Source: Cycas panzhihuaensis
Lineage: Eukaryota > Cycadophyta
Assembly (NCBI GenBank): GCA_023213395.1
Contig: CM041465.1
Location: 144,591,741 to 144,655,740, forward strand
DNA: 64,000 bases
Reading direction: 5' to 3'
The notes beneath the pieces are model-generated. The model worked only from the letters and a program-made list of their open reading frames with translations, did not search any database and was not told the origin of the DNA. Positions 1 through 10,896 of the stretch are shown in pieces. Position 1 is the first letter of the stretch; each line of letters begins with the position of its first letter. Made by a program: the position numbers and the translations under genes.

Positions 1-1000
1 GTATTTGAGTATATGTTTTACTGCATTCCAATGTTTCTGATTGGGTTGAGACATGTATCTAGAACAAATCCCAAGTGCAAATAAAATATTCAGATGCATG
101 TTAGTGAGATAAATGAGGCTACCAATCAATTGTCGGTAAAGAGTGGGATCTGCAGGTTCAACTTCCTCATTAAGAGTAAGATTTGTTCCATTCTCCATAG
201 GTGTTGGTACTGGTTTGCAGTCATGCATCCTGAACAACTACAAAATATCCCAAGAATATTTTGCTTGGGATATGAATATAGGTCCAAGTTGTTGGCACAC
301 CTCAAAGCTTAGAAAATAATGTAGTAGTCAAAGATCTGTCATCTCGAAAGTTCTTTTCAAATCATCCTAGAGAATGTATATCATCTTAGTGTCATTACCA
401 GTGATCACTAAGTCATCAGTATACAAGACAATAAATATAGCACGGTCTCTCTCAACTTTGATGTACAAGTTAGGGTTTAATGTGGATCGATGAAAACCAT
501 GTCTCAAAAAATAATTATCGATTTTGGAGTACCATGCCTGAGGAGCTTATTTCAAGCTATATAAAGCCTTTTTCAGATGATAAACCAAGTGCTCCTTGCC
601 TTGTACTTTGTAACCAGGAGGTTGTTCCAAATATACCTCCTCTTGAAGATCGCCATTGAGAAATACGCTCTTCACGTCCATTTGATATGCTGGCCATTTA
701 CATTGAGCAGCTAAGGCCAAGATGAATCTAATGGTGTTCATATTAGCAACAGGGGCAAAAGTCTCCTCATAGTCAATGCCTTCTTTTTGTTTGAACTATT
801 TTGCAACAAGTCGCGCCTTATGAAGCTTGAGGGTACCATCAGAATGGAATTTGGTCTTGTAGACCCATTTACAACTGATTGCTTGTTTATGCTTAGGCAA
901 TTCTACCAAATTCCATGTTCCATTCTTTTCAATAGAATGGATTTCTTCATCCATAGCAGTTTTCCAATTGTCATTTTGAGATGCTTCCTCAAAGGTGGAG
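1..1000 (-). pseudogene. CopA reverse transcriptase and start of RNase H region (partial)
   Basis: Would copy element RNA into DNA inside the virus-like particle. The N-terminal RT block with MDEEIHSIEKNGTW is near 900-960. The [17 protein letters not shown] block lies at about 630-690, and the catalytic aspartate pair reads YTDD near 410-420 instead of the usual YVDD. The YRQLIGSLIYLT segment that precedes RNase H lies near 100-150 in other frames. The frame is interrupted by stops, for example after ALYSLK near 547, and by frame changes in the last 250 bases. The RNase H domain itself is off the window. Copia RT by motif content and position after integrase. Confidence 0.82.
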
Positions 1001-2022
1001 GGTTCATCAATACAAAGTACATCAGCCATGAGTGCATAATTGGTTTGTTGCTTATATTTTAATGGACGCTTTCCTTCAATAATCTGGCCGTCTTGGACAA
1101 TTTGTGTAATCCATTTTGGCAATTTTTTAATTGATGCAACTTGAACGTCAATGTCTTCTAATCTGAGTAATATATCAAAAGACAATGTGCTAGGATCAAG
1201 TGGAGTAGTATCTGATGATGTAGACGGTCCAGTTGGTGCAGATGGTGTACATGATGTAGAAGATTGAGAGGGAATGAAACACTTAACAATCTTTTTATCT
1301 TTATCAAGAGGAGGTTGGAAAGACGCAGATTCCAACTCCTTATGCTCTTCTTCAGCAAATATCACATCTCTTGAGAGATGCATTTTCTTCCTAATAGGAT
1401 CATACAACTTGTAAGCTTTACTATGAGTTGCATAGCTTACAAAGATGCATTTTAGACTATGTTTGTCTAATTTAGATCTTTGTTGATCGGGGGTGTGCAT
1501 ATATGCAGTACACCCAAATGTCCTTAAGTGACTAACGATTGGCTTTTTACCAGGTCAAGCTTCTTCTAGTGTGATGTCATCGACTGCTGAAGTAGGACTC
1601 AGATTTGCCACATAAGCAACTGTGTGAAATGCTTCCACCCAATATGCTCATGTGAGTCCTTTTGCATGCATCATAGCTTTGGCTTTGTTTGTCAAAGTTC
1701 TATTCAAATGTTCAGACACTCTGTTTTGTTGAGGAGTACGAGGAATAGTGAGTTGTCTTCAAATGCCATTATCCTTACATAATTGAGTGAATTCTTTTGA
1801 AGTGAATTCACTTCCATTATCTGACCTTAGTATTTTGATTGTATAACTAGATTCATTATCTACTTCAAACTTGAATTCCTTGAATTTCTGGAATGCTTCA
1901 GATTTCTGTTTGAGGAAGTAAACCCAAATTTTGTGAGAGAAATCATCTATGAAGGAGATATAATACAATGCACCTCCAAAAGATGTTGTGGACATAGGTC
2001 CACACAAATCAAAATATATCAG
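1001..2022 (-). pseudogene. CopA integrase (catalytic core and C-terminal part)
   Basis: Would insert element cDNA into the host genome. The core is readable at 1759-2007, with the first catalytic Asp in FIDDFSHKIWVYF and the second in ILRSDNGSEFTS. The third (Glu) region falls at about 1690-1750 across a frame change. The C-terminal part is open at 796-1500, including the FGCTAYMHTPDQQRSKLD block and the SRDVIFAEEEH motif typical of copia integrase ends. In-frame stops occur near 1547 and 1648, and the former looks like a Trp codon changed to TGA. Not functional as it stands. Confidence 0.82.
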
Positions 2023-2630
2023 CTACAAATGATATAATGCACGCCATGCTTTGCCTTTAGGAAAAGGCAATCTATGTTGTGTTCCCATTATACAAGCTTC
2101 ACAAAGGCATTTTGAACCATATAGCTTTGGAAATGCATGCACCATGTTCTTGTTTACCATCAACTTGATATTGTTTAAATTCAAGTGGCCTAGATGATGA
2201 TGCCAAAGTTGCATCTTTGTTGATGATGGCGTGACACAATAAGCAGAATCAGAAGTTGTGTTATTTGCATCCAACTTATAAATGCCATGGTCTTCATGAC
2301 CAATGGCTACAACTTGATCATGCTTGTCACTGATGACGCATTTCCCATTTTTAAACAAAATGCTCATTTGTTGCTTGTCCAATTGGGTAACAGATAGCAA
2401 GTTCTTCTCCATGGAAGCAATGTAGTAGGCATCACCATTTAGAAATGTTAAAGAAGGATTTGAAGAAGAATGAAATTGGGCAATTATGCCTATACTAGAG
2501 ATCTCTATTGATTCATTGTTGTCAAAAGTTACTGATTTACCATTTCCTTTTTTTATGGCATGAAGAAGTTCTTCACTTCCAATCATGTGTCGTGATGCCC
2601 CCGAGTCGATGATCTAAGTTTGATCAACAT
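2023..2630 (-). pseudogene. CopA aspartic protease and pre-integrase zinc domain
   Basis: The protease active site is visible as IIDSGASRHM at about 2580-2613, directly after a TAG at 2614-2616 where copia proteases normally have Trp. The open frame 2023-2586 then carries the protease body and the GAG-pre-integrase domain, with the HHHLGHLN and CEACIMGTQHR zinc ligands near its end. Cleavage of the polyprotein and DNA binding by integrase are the expected roles. A stop at about 2035 separates it from the integrase core. Confidence 0.8.
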
Positions 2631-2689
2631 CTGAAGTATAATAAGAACAAAGTAGCTTATGCTCTTCTACAAGCTGGTTTGTGTAGCAT

Positions 2690-3654
2690 TGATTGCCACC
2701 TCTGAAACCCCCCCTTCCTCTTTGACCTCCTCGATATACACCTCGATTTGGTCGAGGGGGATATTGTTGTTGTTGCTGAAATCGCTGTTGCTGCTGGAAT
2801 TGTTGACGAGGCTACTGTTGTCTCTGATGTGGCTGCTACTGAAGTCTACGCTAAAGGTTGGCTTTCTTTTTTCGACAATCAGGAGCTATGTGGACAACCT
2901 TGTCATAATAATGACAAATAACATTAGCTTTTGAAGTGCCAATGCTCATATTTCCAAATTGTTTTATAAGTGAAGGTTTGGGAGTGAGTTTGGCCTTCAA
3001 CTTGGTCTTGAAAGCTCCTGAAGTAGATGCACCATTATCATTTTCTTTATCATAAATTTGTTTCTCTTGAAGTAATAAACTCTCTAGTTGATTGAAGGAC
3101 ATTACAGAAAGAGAGCCATCTCGGGTGATAGATAAAATAAAGCCATTGCAATCTTTAGGCAAAGCTCGAATGGTGGTGGTTACAAGTTCATCCATTGAAG
3201 TAGGTTTGCTTAAAGTATTCAATTCATTACAATTTTCTTTAATAGAAGCAAGAAATGCCAACATAGGCTTTACATACTTTATAGAATAAAGTTTTGCTTT
3301 GACTAACAAAATGTGAGCTTCATCTTGCCTTTCATACAAAGAGGACAAAATGTCCCAAGCTTCCTTAAATGTTTCGACATTTGAAATGTTTTGATCAACA
3401 TTTACATCAATAACCATATGCAAAAATGCCAAGGCTGTTTCATCCTTAGCTTCCCAAGAATCAACATAATCAACATCAGGATCAACAACCACACCATCAA
3501 TCTCCATAGGTTCAGGCAAAAGATATCTGCCAGAAACATAGGCCCAAAGTTCGTTCATCTTTAAGAGGTTTTGTGTTTGCCTCTTCCAATCTTGATAATT
3601 CTTTTGTCTTGTCAACTTGATTGTATATGCATTGTGCATATTTAAAGTAGCCAT
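2690..3654 (-). pseudogene. CopA gag
   Basis: Nucleocapsid/capsid protein of the particle. The start ATG is at 3652-3654 and the frame is open to 2851 (267 aa). Residues 1-60 hold the KNYQDWKRQTQNLL entry motif and residues 90-200 the UBN2-type gag core (LSSLYERQDEAHILLVKAKLY). The CCHC knuckle near residue 245 is degenerate: CHYYDKVVHIAPDC has lost the second Cys and a Gly. Downstream in the next frame (2690-2850) is a Gln-rich tract followed by an RGG-rich stretch, a possible substitute RNA-binding tail. Homologous to the CopB gag remnant at 10589-10896. Confidence 0.82.
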
Positions 3655-5911
3655 GTTTAAGTTGTAAAGAGCTTGAAGCTAGCAGATGACTTGGAAACTC
3701 AATGTTTTCATCACTTAAGTTCCACCTTTTAACAAAACCAATATTCCTGATCTTATTAGAAGATCTAACAACTGAATGGAGTGATGAGGGGTGGAGGGCT
3801 AGGCAAAAGAGTTGGTCCAACTTTGATCTATAAAGGAGATCTAATAGTTGACCAAGCCAAATCTAGGACAAGGCAGGTATGGTTGATCTGCATGGATGTA
3901 CCATGCTTTCCTTAGGATTCACAGCCCTAATAACGCCCTTAATTGTCGTGCACTAACTGTAAGGTCGGTTGGTCCCCTAGGAAATGCACTAAGCTTAAGG
4001 TTATTTTAGAGGCAAGGTTTGAACCTTTTTTGGGCGTCTCCTACTTGATTTTAAAATTCATTTTTAGAAGGTTTAAGTGGACTTTAGAATAAGTTTTACT
4101 TGGATGATATAGATGTTTGATTTTACAATGATAAAGAACTTCAAGGAAAAGCAATCAAGTACATCAAAATGATCACTTTGAGTGATTTACACGAGCACTT
4201 TAGTGTGAAAAATAGTGTTATCAAATCCAAGTAAAATAAAGTGCTTAAGTACAATGAAATTATAGACACTTTTAAAGAAGATGCTAAGTGCTTCAATGAA
4301 GAAAGCGCAAAGTCTTTGTGTAAAGAATGCAACTGGGTTCCTTTTAATGCTTGAAGAGAAGAGGAAAGAGTCACTTGCAAGTTGAAGACGGCAAGCACCA
4401 AGTGTTGAGACTTTGAAATAGTCCCAACGATCAACAAAACAAAGTGATTTTATTAAATAAAGATGTTTTTGAGTCCCCTTTGTAATTAAGGGCAATAGGT
4501 CACCATGCAAAGTGCTTTAAAAAAAAGTGTTAAGATAGTGATAAAAATTGCTTTTACAAAGTGTGGACACTTTAAAAATCACTTTATCAAGACCTTTTAA
4601 CACTTATACAACATGAAACAAGCGTTAAATGAGTAAAAAACGTGCCAAAGGATTATGTTGAAATTTCATTTTTTTTACAACTTTGATTAGTAAGATCACC
4701 ATGCGAGGAGCCTTGAATGAGGACTTAGACCAGTAAATTTAATCTCCAAAGATAAATGATTAGCACAATTTTAGTGATTTGATGAAATCACTAGTTATAA
4801 TGAAGATTTTAACCTTCAAAAACTGGAAAAAAAAAGATTTTTCTTTTAAAAAAAATTAAGCCAAAAGTCAAAAAGACAAAGATAAGGCTTAAAAGAGAAG
4901 GATTTTTTTTTTTTTTTTTTTTTTTTTCAGACTTAGAAAGCTTGATTTAGTCTCTAATACCACAGAATTAAGACTGATGAAGTCACTGAATTGAAAACCA
5001 CTAAAAAATGTTGATTTTGAGTTTAAAAAAAGTGATTTTTAAGTAATTTAATGTGACTTGATATAAAACTTAGTAAATAAAGTTTATGAAAAAGTGAATA
5101 TTCAAAAAGAATATTCTTAATAATATAAAGTAAGGTCTAAATGTTAAAGTTATATTTGGAATATATCAAAAAAACTTGAATGTGGTCGAATGACGATGTG
5201 GGCAGATTTCTGAATCACACAGACGATGATATCTACGTGAGGACTCCACAGATCGAAACAATCTTTGAGAGGCGGCCTTGCACATTGAAGACAAAGATTT
5301 ATCTCTGATTTCAGCTCCTCTTATTGCCTATAGAAAGAGAACGAGTAGATTGAAGCTAAAACGAGGCGCACAGGTGGAGGGAGTCACCACATCAAGTACA
5401 ACAACTTACATTCACTTTTATTCTTTGCAAAATGTTCATGGGACCCACTGATGTTGTGTTTAGTCTTTTTCAGATGAACAAGAGACTCCATCTAGCATGT
5501 AAGGGCAGATTGAACTCTCTATATGGGTTTCGAGGGATGAAAAATGCCTAGAATCACTTCACAACCTACAGAGAGTCAGTGGCTCATGATAATCATAGTT
5601 AGTGAGCTTCAAAATTCTTCATAATACTCATGCACCTTGATTTGTGAGAAGAATCAACTAAAAAATCTAATTTTTAGTGCAAAAACACATAAAAACGTGA
5701 GTAAAACTAGCTTGAAACCTTTGAAAAATATCTCAAATCAGAGTACAATCATTTCTAGCCTTCAAAATACTCGAGAATAGCCTTGATCTACAAAGGTGTG
5801 CTTCAACAATCCTTGGATCGCCTTCAGAGAGCAAAGGTCGTCACTAAGGGGGTCTAAAACCCATTCTAAGTCTCCCTTGAAGTAGAATTTAGAACTGTGG
5901 GAACTAGTCTC
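3655..5911 (-). other. CopA long untranslated leader (interrupted by GagD)
   Basis: About 2.3 kb without supported coding between gag and the primer binding site. The part at 3700-4010 is clearly similar to the CopB leader at 10920-11290 (shared GGAGGGCTAGGC and GATCTAACAA blocks), so a long conserved leader is a property of this family. Short open frames here are not supported as genes. Confidence 0.6.
4903..4927. repeat. Poly(T) tract, 25 nt
   Basis: Uninterrupted T run inside the CopA leader (poly(A) on the CopA sense strand). It may be simple-sequence expansion. Confidence 0.95.
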
Positions 5912-6319
5912 TGTTAGAGTATAATGTTTAATGTTGTGTGTGTGGCTAAGTAAAGTGTGTCTTAGGGTTAATAGTCATAGTCTTAATTATTAGAGTCTAA
6001 GAGTCATTTATCATTATAATATAATGTGAGAAGATAAAAGCTTATTGGTTAAGTTAGTTGGTGTAATGTCATTGGTTAGGATAGAGATAATTGTCCCACA
6101 TGCATTACTTCTATTGTATGTCCTCCCACCTATTTTGTATATAAATGTGGTTGAGGTAGTATATGTGATCAAGTAATCATCAAGGTTCATGTTGAGTATA
6201 TGGTGCTTTGGTATATTAATGTATTATGATTATGTTGAGTTAATATACCTTGATCTTTGCTCATTGATATTGATATTGTTATTGTTGATGATGAATGTCT
6301 TCCATGTTAAAATCTAACA
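5912..6319 (+). repeat. GagD 5' LTR
   Basis: Direct-repeat partner at 9606-10013. TG...CA ends inside a longer inverted terminal motif. A TATATAAA box lies near 6139. Confidence 0.93.
6138..6146 (+). promoter_or_regulatory. Predicted TATA box in GagD 5' LTR
   Basis: TATATAAAT, conserved in the 3' LTR as TATATAAAG near 9833, at a suitable place for the U3/R boundary. No transcript start can be fixed from sequence. Confidence 0.5.
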
Positions 6320-6334
6320 TGGTATCTGAGCAGG
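6320..6334 (+). promoter_or_regulatory. GagD primer binding site
   Basis: TGGTATCTGAGCAGG directly after the 5' LTR. Complementary to the 3' end of initiator tRNA-Met with one change from TGGTATCAGAGC. Confidence 0.85.
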
Positions 6335-7039
6335 TTGCATAATAAGGCTGTTGTTACACAGGTTTACCAAGTTTTTGATAAAAGGTGGCTCCGTTAAGTT
6401 GGTTGTTGGTTTGAGGATTTGAAGTGGAAAGGTGAAATCCCAAGGACATCACTATTGCAAAGTGTGCCAAGTGTTGATGCAAAACAAATTTTTTTGGGTA
6501 ACATTGTTCATTTGTTTTGTGAAGAAAGTCTCATGCTAAGGGTTTGCGATTGATTTGTGAAGAAAGTCTTGTGCCAAGGGTTTGTGATTGATGACATGTG
6601 AATGTTTTGAATTTGTTAAACTTTGAAATCTGTTTGAAAGTGAAGAAGGGTTTTGAGAATTTATGAAACTAAGGGCTGTTGAAACCCATTTATACTAGTA
6701 AAAGTATGTGTTGGTCGAAAGCTTCAATCATTAGGGGTGACTATTCAAAAAACTCAATCGCTGGAATATGAAGGCATTATAGCTCAAATTTCTACATAGA
6801 AGTATGATCATCGTTAGACAACCATCTTGGGGATTTCATAACTAAAGTCACAACACTTGCCAAATTGGTTCTCTCTAGGAGCTCAGAAATTAATTCTGAG
6901 CCAAATCCTAATAATCGGTTTACAATTCCTCAGATATTAGAGAACTCCTGGTTCAAAAAGGGTTATACCTCAGTTAAATTTTGAGAGGAAAGAGATACCA
7001 ACCTAGATGATATTGATGCAGTGTTAGGTGACTCCGCTG

Positions 7040-7960
7040 AGCACCTTGTAACAGAAGAAGGGTGGTAGATAGGAAGCACAGTTTACATCCAAGAACCTAG
7101 CAGCTGAAATAATCACAAAGGAGGTGGAGCCTTCTGGGAAACTTAGACAGTCAGTGCTCATTAGGGTTTACACCCTGGATAAGAATTCTGTTGTAAACCC
7201 ACTATTTGGTCTGTATATATGTTTGAAGAAGAAAGAATCACACTTAGCTGATGACCGCCTATCTTTAGTAACATCTGCATACACATGGACGTCCTTCCAT
7301 ACGATTGGCTGATCATCAACCATGCTCCTTTCTTTTGCTATCGCGCTCCTTACATCACCGACTGCACTCCTCTCTTCGACGACCATCTCTTCGGTGTCGT
7401 TCTCCTAAGGGGTGGACTTAATGGAGTAATTTGTGCAAGAAGAGGGTTTGGCCGATGGACCTTGATGCCAGAGAGAATGGAGATACATAACTTCATCTTA
7501 TTCTCCTTGGTGTAAAACTAAAACCTCAGGGTGAGTCGAAAGGAGCTGCTTGAACTGGAGAAGAAATAGCTGTCAGTAGTGAATGAGAAACGGTTAACGT
7601 AGAGCTGTAAAAGAAGAGTAAAGACAGACTGCAACGCTCTCCATGAGATAAAGCATACTCCTTAGATCGAGACAATGTGCGTAACAGGCTATCAAGCATA
7701 ATACAGATGTGCGTCCACTGGCATACAAAGATAACACCGCATGAATGACACATACAAGGCCGGCGCGTTGAAGATCTCGAACATTATCTGCGTCATTTTG
7801 GTTGCCTGGAATTGAGAGGTATCTCTATGATGTATAGAGGAGATGCAGAGGAAGCCTGGATGATTGCTCACTGAATCTTCGAATGGAAGAAGTGTCGCTG
7901 TGATGAATATAGGTCTCAACTAGGGTTTTGATCCTTTCAGTTATATTAGATCCATGGACC
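7040..7960 (+). other. GC- and CpG-richer segment in GagD leader, possibly captured
   Basis: The GagD leader (6335-8323) has no certain gene, but this part, most clearly 7320-7800, is visibly richer in GC and intact CpG sites than the rest of the element. It carries open frames of 60-110 codons on both strands (for example 7285-7515 plus, 7168-7386 minus), none of which I recognise. Nothing similar is seen in the leader of GagI. It could be host or other-element sequence picked up by GagD. Weakly supported. Confidence 0.35.
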
Positions 7961-8323
7961 CAAAATTCGAATAAGGTAGATTTGATTTGAATTTTGTTTT
8001 TAAAGGTGTTTGGATTTTCACACCTAAGCGGTTGGGCATATGGGTCCCTAATATGACCTTTTTGCCTATTAAGAAAAGGGGGTTTAAAAATTATCTTTAC
8101 TCTGTGTTGATATACAAAAAGGGCTCTTATACATTTTATTTTATATCTTTGCATTCAAACATCTGTTTCGCAATCCGTCTAAGACGTTAGAATCGTATCT
8201 CAGAGCTAGACAATTTGAAATGTGATTTAAGAGAATTCCTTATTGTTTTGATGGAGTTAGTGTTATTCAAAGTTGATATATGAATATTGAGTGATGTGAT
8301 TAAAATCAAGTTAATCCTTCATC

Positions 8324-9368
8324 ATGGAGCTAGAGGACGTCATTATTTTTGTGCCAGAAAAGAACGAGTTTTGGTTAACAGATATTCCCCAGGCCTTACC
8401 CAAGTATATTGGAATCAATTTCCGTATTTGGAAAATTAAATGGAATGTATATTCATGGCAAAAAGGTTATGGGAAATTGTTCGAAATGACATTTCATAGA
8501 TTAATGAAGAAGGGGAGGAAAGCCTTAAGAAAAAGAATTGGTAGCCATTGATGTGATTCTTGCAGCACTTGATAAAGAGAACCTTCCCCCTTTATATTAA
8601 TTTCTTGTTCGTGCAATTCATAATGCTAACACTGCCAACGAGGCATGGAACCTTCTAAATAATGTGTTTGAAAAAACCCCTCAAGAGGTGCAAGAGGCTC
8701 TTGAAAGGGCAACCACTGTTGTTGATGATTGCAATACAGGTAAGGAAGATGATGAAGATTGTACCAATGATGCAAATGAAAATGTATGTGGAGGAACTAA
8801 TGAGATTACTGATGAATCTACTATCGAATACATTCTTGGACCTGAAGAGCATGTTGAACCTACTTCAAGTAATTGTGATGAAGCAATTGAAATTCCTCTA
8901 CATGAATTCATCGCTTCAGGAGAGGATGAAATTGGTGAAGTGAAATCTATTTCTATTCTTGATTCAACTACTGATTTTAATCCGAATTGCTCTCAAGACA
9001 ATGAAGTCTTTCCACTTGCGAAGGAACCTATTCAAGATGTTGATGCTCATAGTTCACTGTTTGATGACTTACCTTCATATTTGGATATTGTTGATTCTTC
9101 TCTTATGGACTTATCTTCAAATGGTGGCATTGGTTCAACAGTTGTTAATCACTCATATGTTAAAGAAAATGAAGCCAAACAAGTGTTGACCAAAACATTG
9201 ATTAAAGACATACTTGATGTACATTTTGAAAATGGTTTTGATGAGTACATACAGGATAACCTGACAGGTCTATATCAGGCTCAAGTTGATTTGATCATGA
9301 TGCTACACATTTTGCATGACATTGCATATGAGGATGAAAAAGACAAAGTTCAAGGACCATCACTCTAA
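8324..9368 (+). pseudogene. GagD gag-like protein with acidic C-terminal domain
   Basis: The start is ATG 8324 (MELEDVIIFVPEKNEFWL). The product is readable to 9368 with at least one frame change between 8450 and 8560 and a TAA near 8598. The N-terminal half resembles a copia-type gag core: an LWEIV block near 8460, NTANEAWNLL near 8633-8660, and FEKTPQEVQE after it. The last 220 codons form a long acidic region with no zinc knuckle. GagI has the same order (APETNEYYLW, LWKIV, NAKEAWDFL, FEQTPKETQ, acidic tail), so this is a conserved protein type. A role in particle assembly or RNA packaging is inference; the acidic tail has no assigned function. Confidence 0.75.
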
Positions 9369-9593
9369 GGAAATACTTCAAGGATAACATTACAAGAATG
9401 AAGACAAAAATCAAGGCAAAAACATTATGTTTAAGACTTTTCTAAGATCAAAACGCTACAAATTCAAAAAATGCAAAGTATATGTTGATCAAATTAGAGT
9501 CTATTAATAGTCATATTTAATGTCCTAAGTCCATCATCAAGTGTCATGTTAATCTTTAGTATTCAATTATTTTTTGTAGTCTTGACATTAAAC

Positions 9594-9605
9594 ATTATGG
9601 GGAGG
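9594..9605 (+). promoter_or_regulatory. GagD polypurine tract
   Basis: ATTATGGGGAGG immediately before the 3' LTR. Same pattern as the GagI tract (ATTAAGGGGGAG). Confidence 0.75.
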
Positions 9606-10013
9606 TGTTAGAGTATAATGTTTAATGTTCTGTGTGTAGCTAAGTAAAGTGTGTCTTAGAGTTAATAGTCATAGTTCTAAGTATTAGAGTCTAAGAGTCA
9701 TTTATCATTATAATATTATGTGAGAAGATAGAAGCCTATTGGTTAAGTTAGTTGGTGTAATGTCATTGGTTAAGATAGAGGTAATTGTCCCACATACATT
9801 ACTTCTATTGTATGTCCTCCCACCTATTTTGTATATAAAGGTGGTTGAGGTAGTATATGTGATCAAGTAATCATCAAGGCTCATGTTGAGTCTATGGTGC
9901 TTTGGTATGTTAATGTATACTGATTATGTTAAGTTAATATACCTTGATCTTTGCTCATTGATATTGGTATTGTTGTTGATGATGATGAATGCCTTCCGTG
10001 TTAAAATCTAACA
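9606..10013 (+). repeat. GagD 3' LTR
   Basis: 408 bp, same length as the 5' copy. Ends CTAACA followed by the duplicated target gtctc. Confidence 0.93.
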
Positions 10014-10023
10014 GTCTCCTCTA

Positions 10024-10035
10024 GCTCTGATACCA
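10024..10035 (-). promoter_or_regulatory. CopA primer binding site
   Basis: On the minus strand TGGTATCAGAGC, a perfect match to the plant initiator tRNA-Met site, two bases inside the CopA 5' LTR. It is separated from the CopA leader only by the GagD insertion. Confidence 0.85.
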
Positions 10036-10037
10036 AA

Positions 10038-10588
10038 TGTGAGAAAGGCCAAAGGATTAGAGTGCCTAAGACCTATAAAACCAAGATCATGAAGACAGTT
10101 TTCCTCTAGTTCTAAATAACATAAGAACAAAACTAAGATAAGCAAGACCAAGATCAAAGGAGCAAGATGGTACGAAGGTGTGAGGAGGAGGAATTAGTCC
10201 TACTCCAAAGAATACCAATTGATTAGAAAATTGGTAGCATAACATTACACTTCAACTCTACATATGAGACATGAGGAGAGGTCTCAATATATAAAGTAAC
10301 TGAAGTTACCTAACACCGTTGGATGTTTGTCAAGTGGAAAACATCCAAAGTACATGCAATGAATGGCTTGCATGTCATGCATAAAGGACATGTGTCCATT
10401 AGGCTCTCAAGTGAGCAAAAATGCATGAGGGTCCATTTGACTCTTTAGTTACAATGTTATATCACTAGGATGAAAATGGGTGTGTACTTTATCACTTAAG
10501 TGATTAGTCACCCCATAAAGTACAAAATAATGAAAGAAAGAATAAAAGAATAAAGTATATACTTAACATGTAAACATAAGGTTTAACA
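10038..10588 (-). repeat. CopA 5' LTR
   Basis: About 551 bp from TG next to the primer binding site to TTTAACA. Related in sequence and order to the CopB LTR (shared GGAGGAGGAATT, GTCTCAATATATAA and TACTTTATC blocks). The outer boundary is set by TGTTAA on the minus strand and by the restart of CopB gag similarity. The 3' partner is off the window. Confidence 0.7.
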
Positions 10589-10896
10589 CATGCATGCTTA
10601 GAATTAGAGGTACTGGCAATATTTTGATCCACAATATTATGAATAGTCATATGTAAGAAAGCCAAGGCAATTTTGTCTTTAACTTTCCATGTAGTAACAA
10701 GAATTGGAACAACAGGTATTGTTGCATTAGCTTTCATAATATTTGGTGTTAGAGCAAACTTGGGGATTTTTCCACATACATAACCTCAAAGTTCATTTAT
10801 AATTAGTATATTCTTAGCTTGTTTCTTCCAGTCTTGAAAGTTATTAGGTCCATTCAATTTGATGTGGCTTGTATTAAGCATTGTTAAGGGAGACAT
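10589..10896 (-). pseudogene. CopB gag, N-terminal remnant
   Basis: The start ATG is at 10894-10896. The frame reads with one TGA (near residue 42) through NNFQDWKKQAKNIL and then TWKVKDKIALAFLHM and VDQNIA, and ends where the CopA LTR begins. These blocks match the CopA gag (KNYQDWKRQTQNLL, SWEAKDETALAFLHM, VDQNIS) at the same spacing. Confidence 0.8.

Larger units (their letters stand above)
5912..10013 (+). mobile_element. GagD: non-autonomous gag-only LTR element
   Basis: 4102-bp plus-strand element with 408-bp LTRs that begin TGTTAG and end CTAACA. The target duplication is perfect: gtctc at 5907-5911 and 10014-10018. A primer binding site follows the 5' LTR and a polypurine tract precedes the 3' LTR. 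The only supported coding is a gag-like frame at 8324-9368. No protease, integrase, RT or RNase H motif is visible in any frame. This matches the architecture known in plants as TR-GAG elements. By hand count the LTRs differ at about 25 of 408 positions (roughly 6%), so the insertion is not recent. It interrupts the CopA leader. Confidence 0.9.
1..10588 (-). mobile_element. CopA: Ty1/copia LTR retrotransposon, 3' end beyond window
   Basis: Minus-strand copia element in the order 5' LTR (10038-10588), primer binding site, long leader, gag, protease, integrase, reverse transcriptase. This gene order (integrase before RT) defines copia. The RNase H end and the 3' LTR lie left of the window. GagD (5912-10013) is inserted in its leader with a perfect 5-bp duplication, so CopA without the insert is contiguous from 5911 to 10014. 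Coding is broken by several stops and frameshifts. At its right end CopA abuts the gag of a related element (CopB). The left target duplication cannot be checked. Confidence 0.85.

Noticed and set aside
4952-4966. Second primer-binding-site-like sequence in the CopA leader (minus-strand TGGTATTAGAGAC)
   Set aside because: No LTR starts next to it, and a perfect site is present at 10024-10035 beside a real LTR. Probably chance or an old leader duplication.
7285-7515. 76-codon plus-strand frame in GagD as a second element gene
   Set aside because: No homologue in GagI and no motif; kept only as part of a possibly captured segment.
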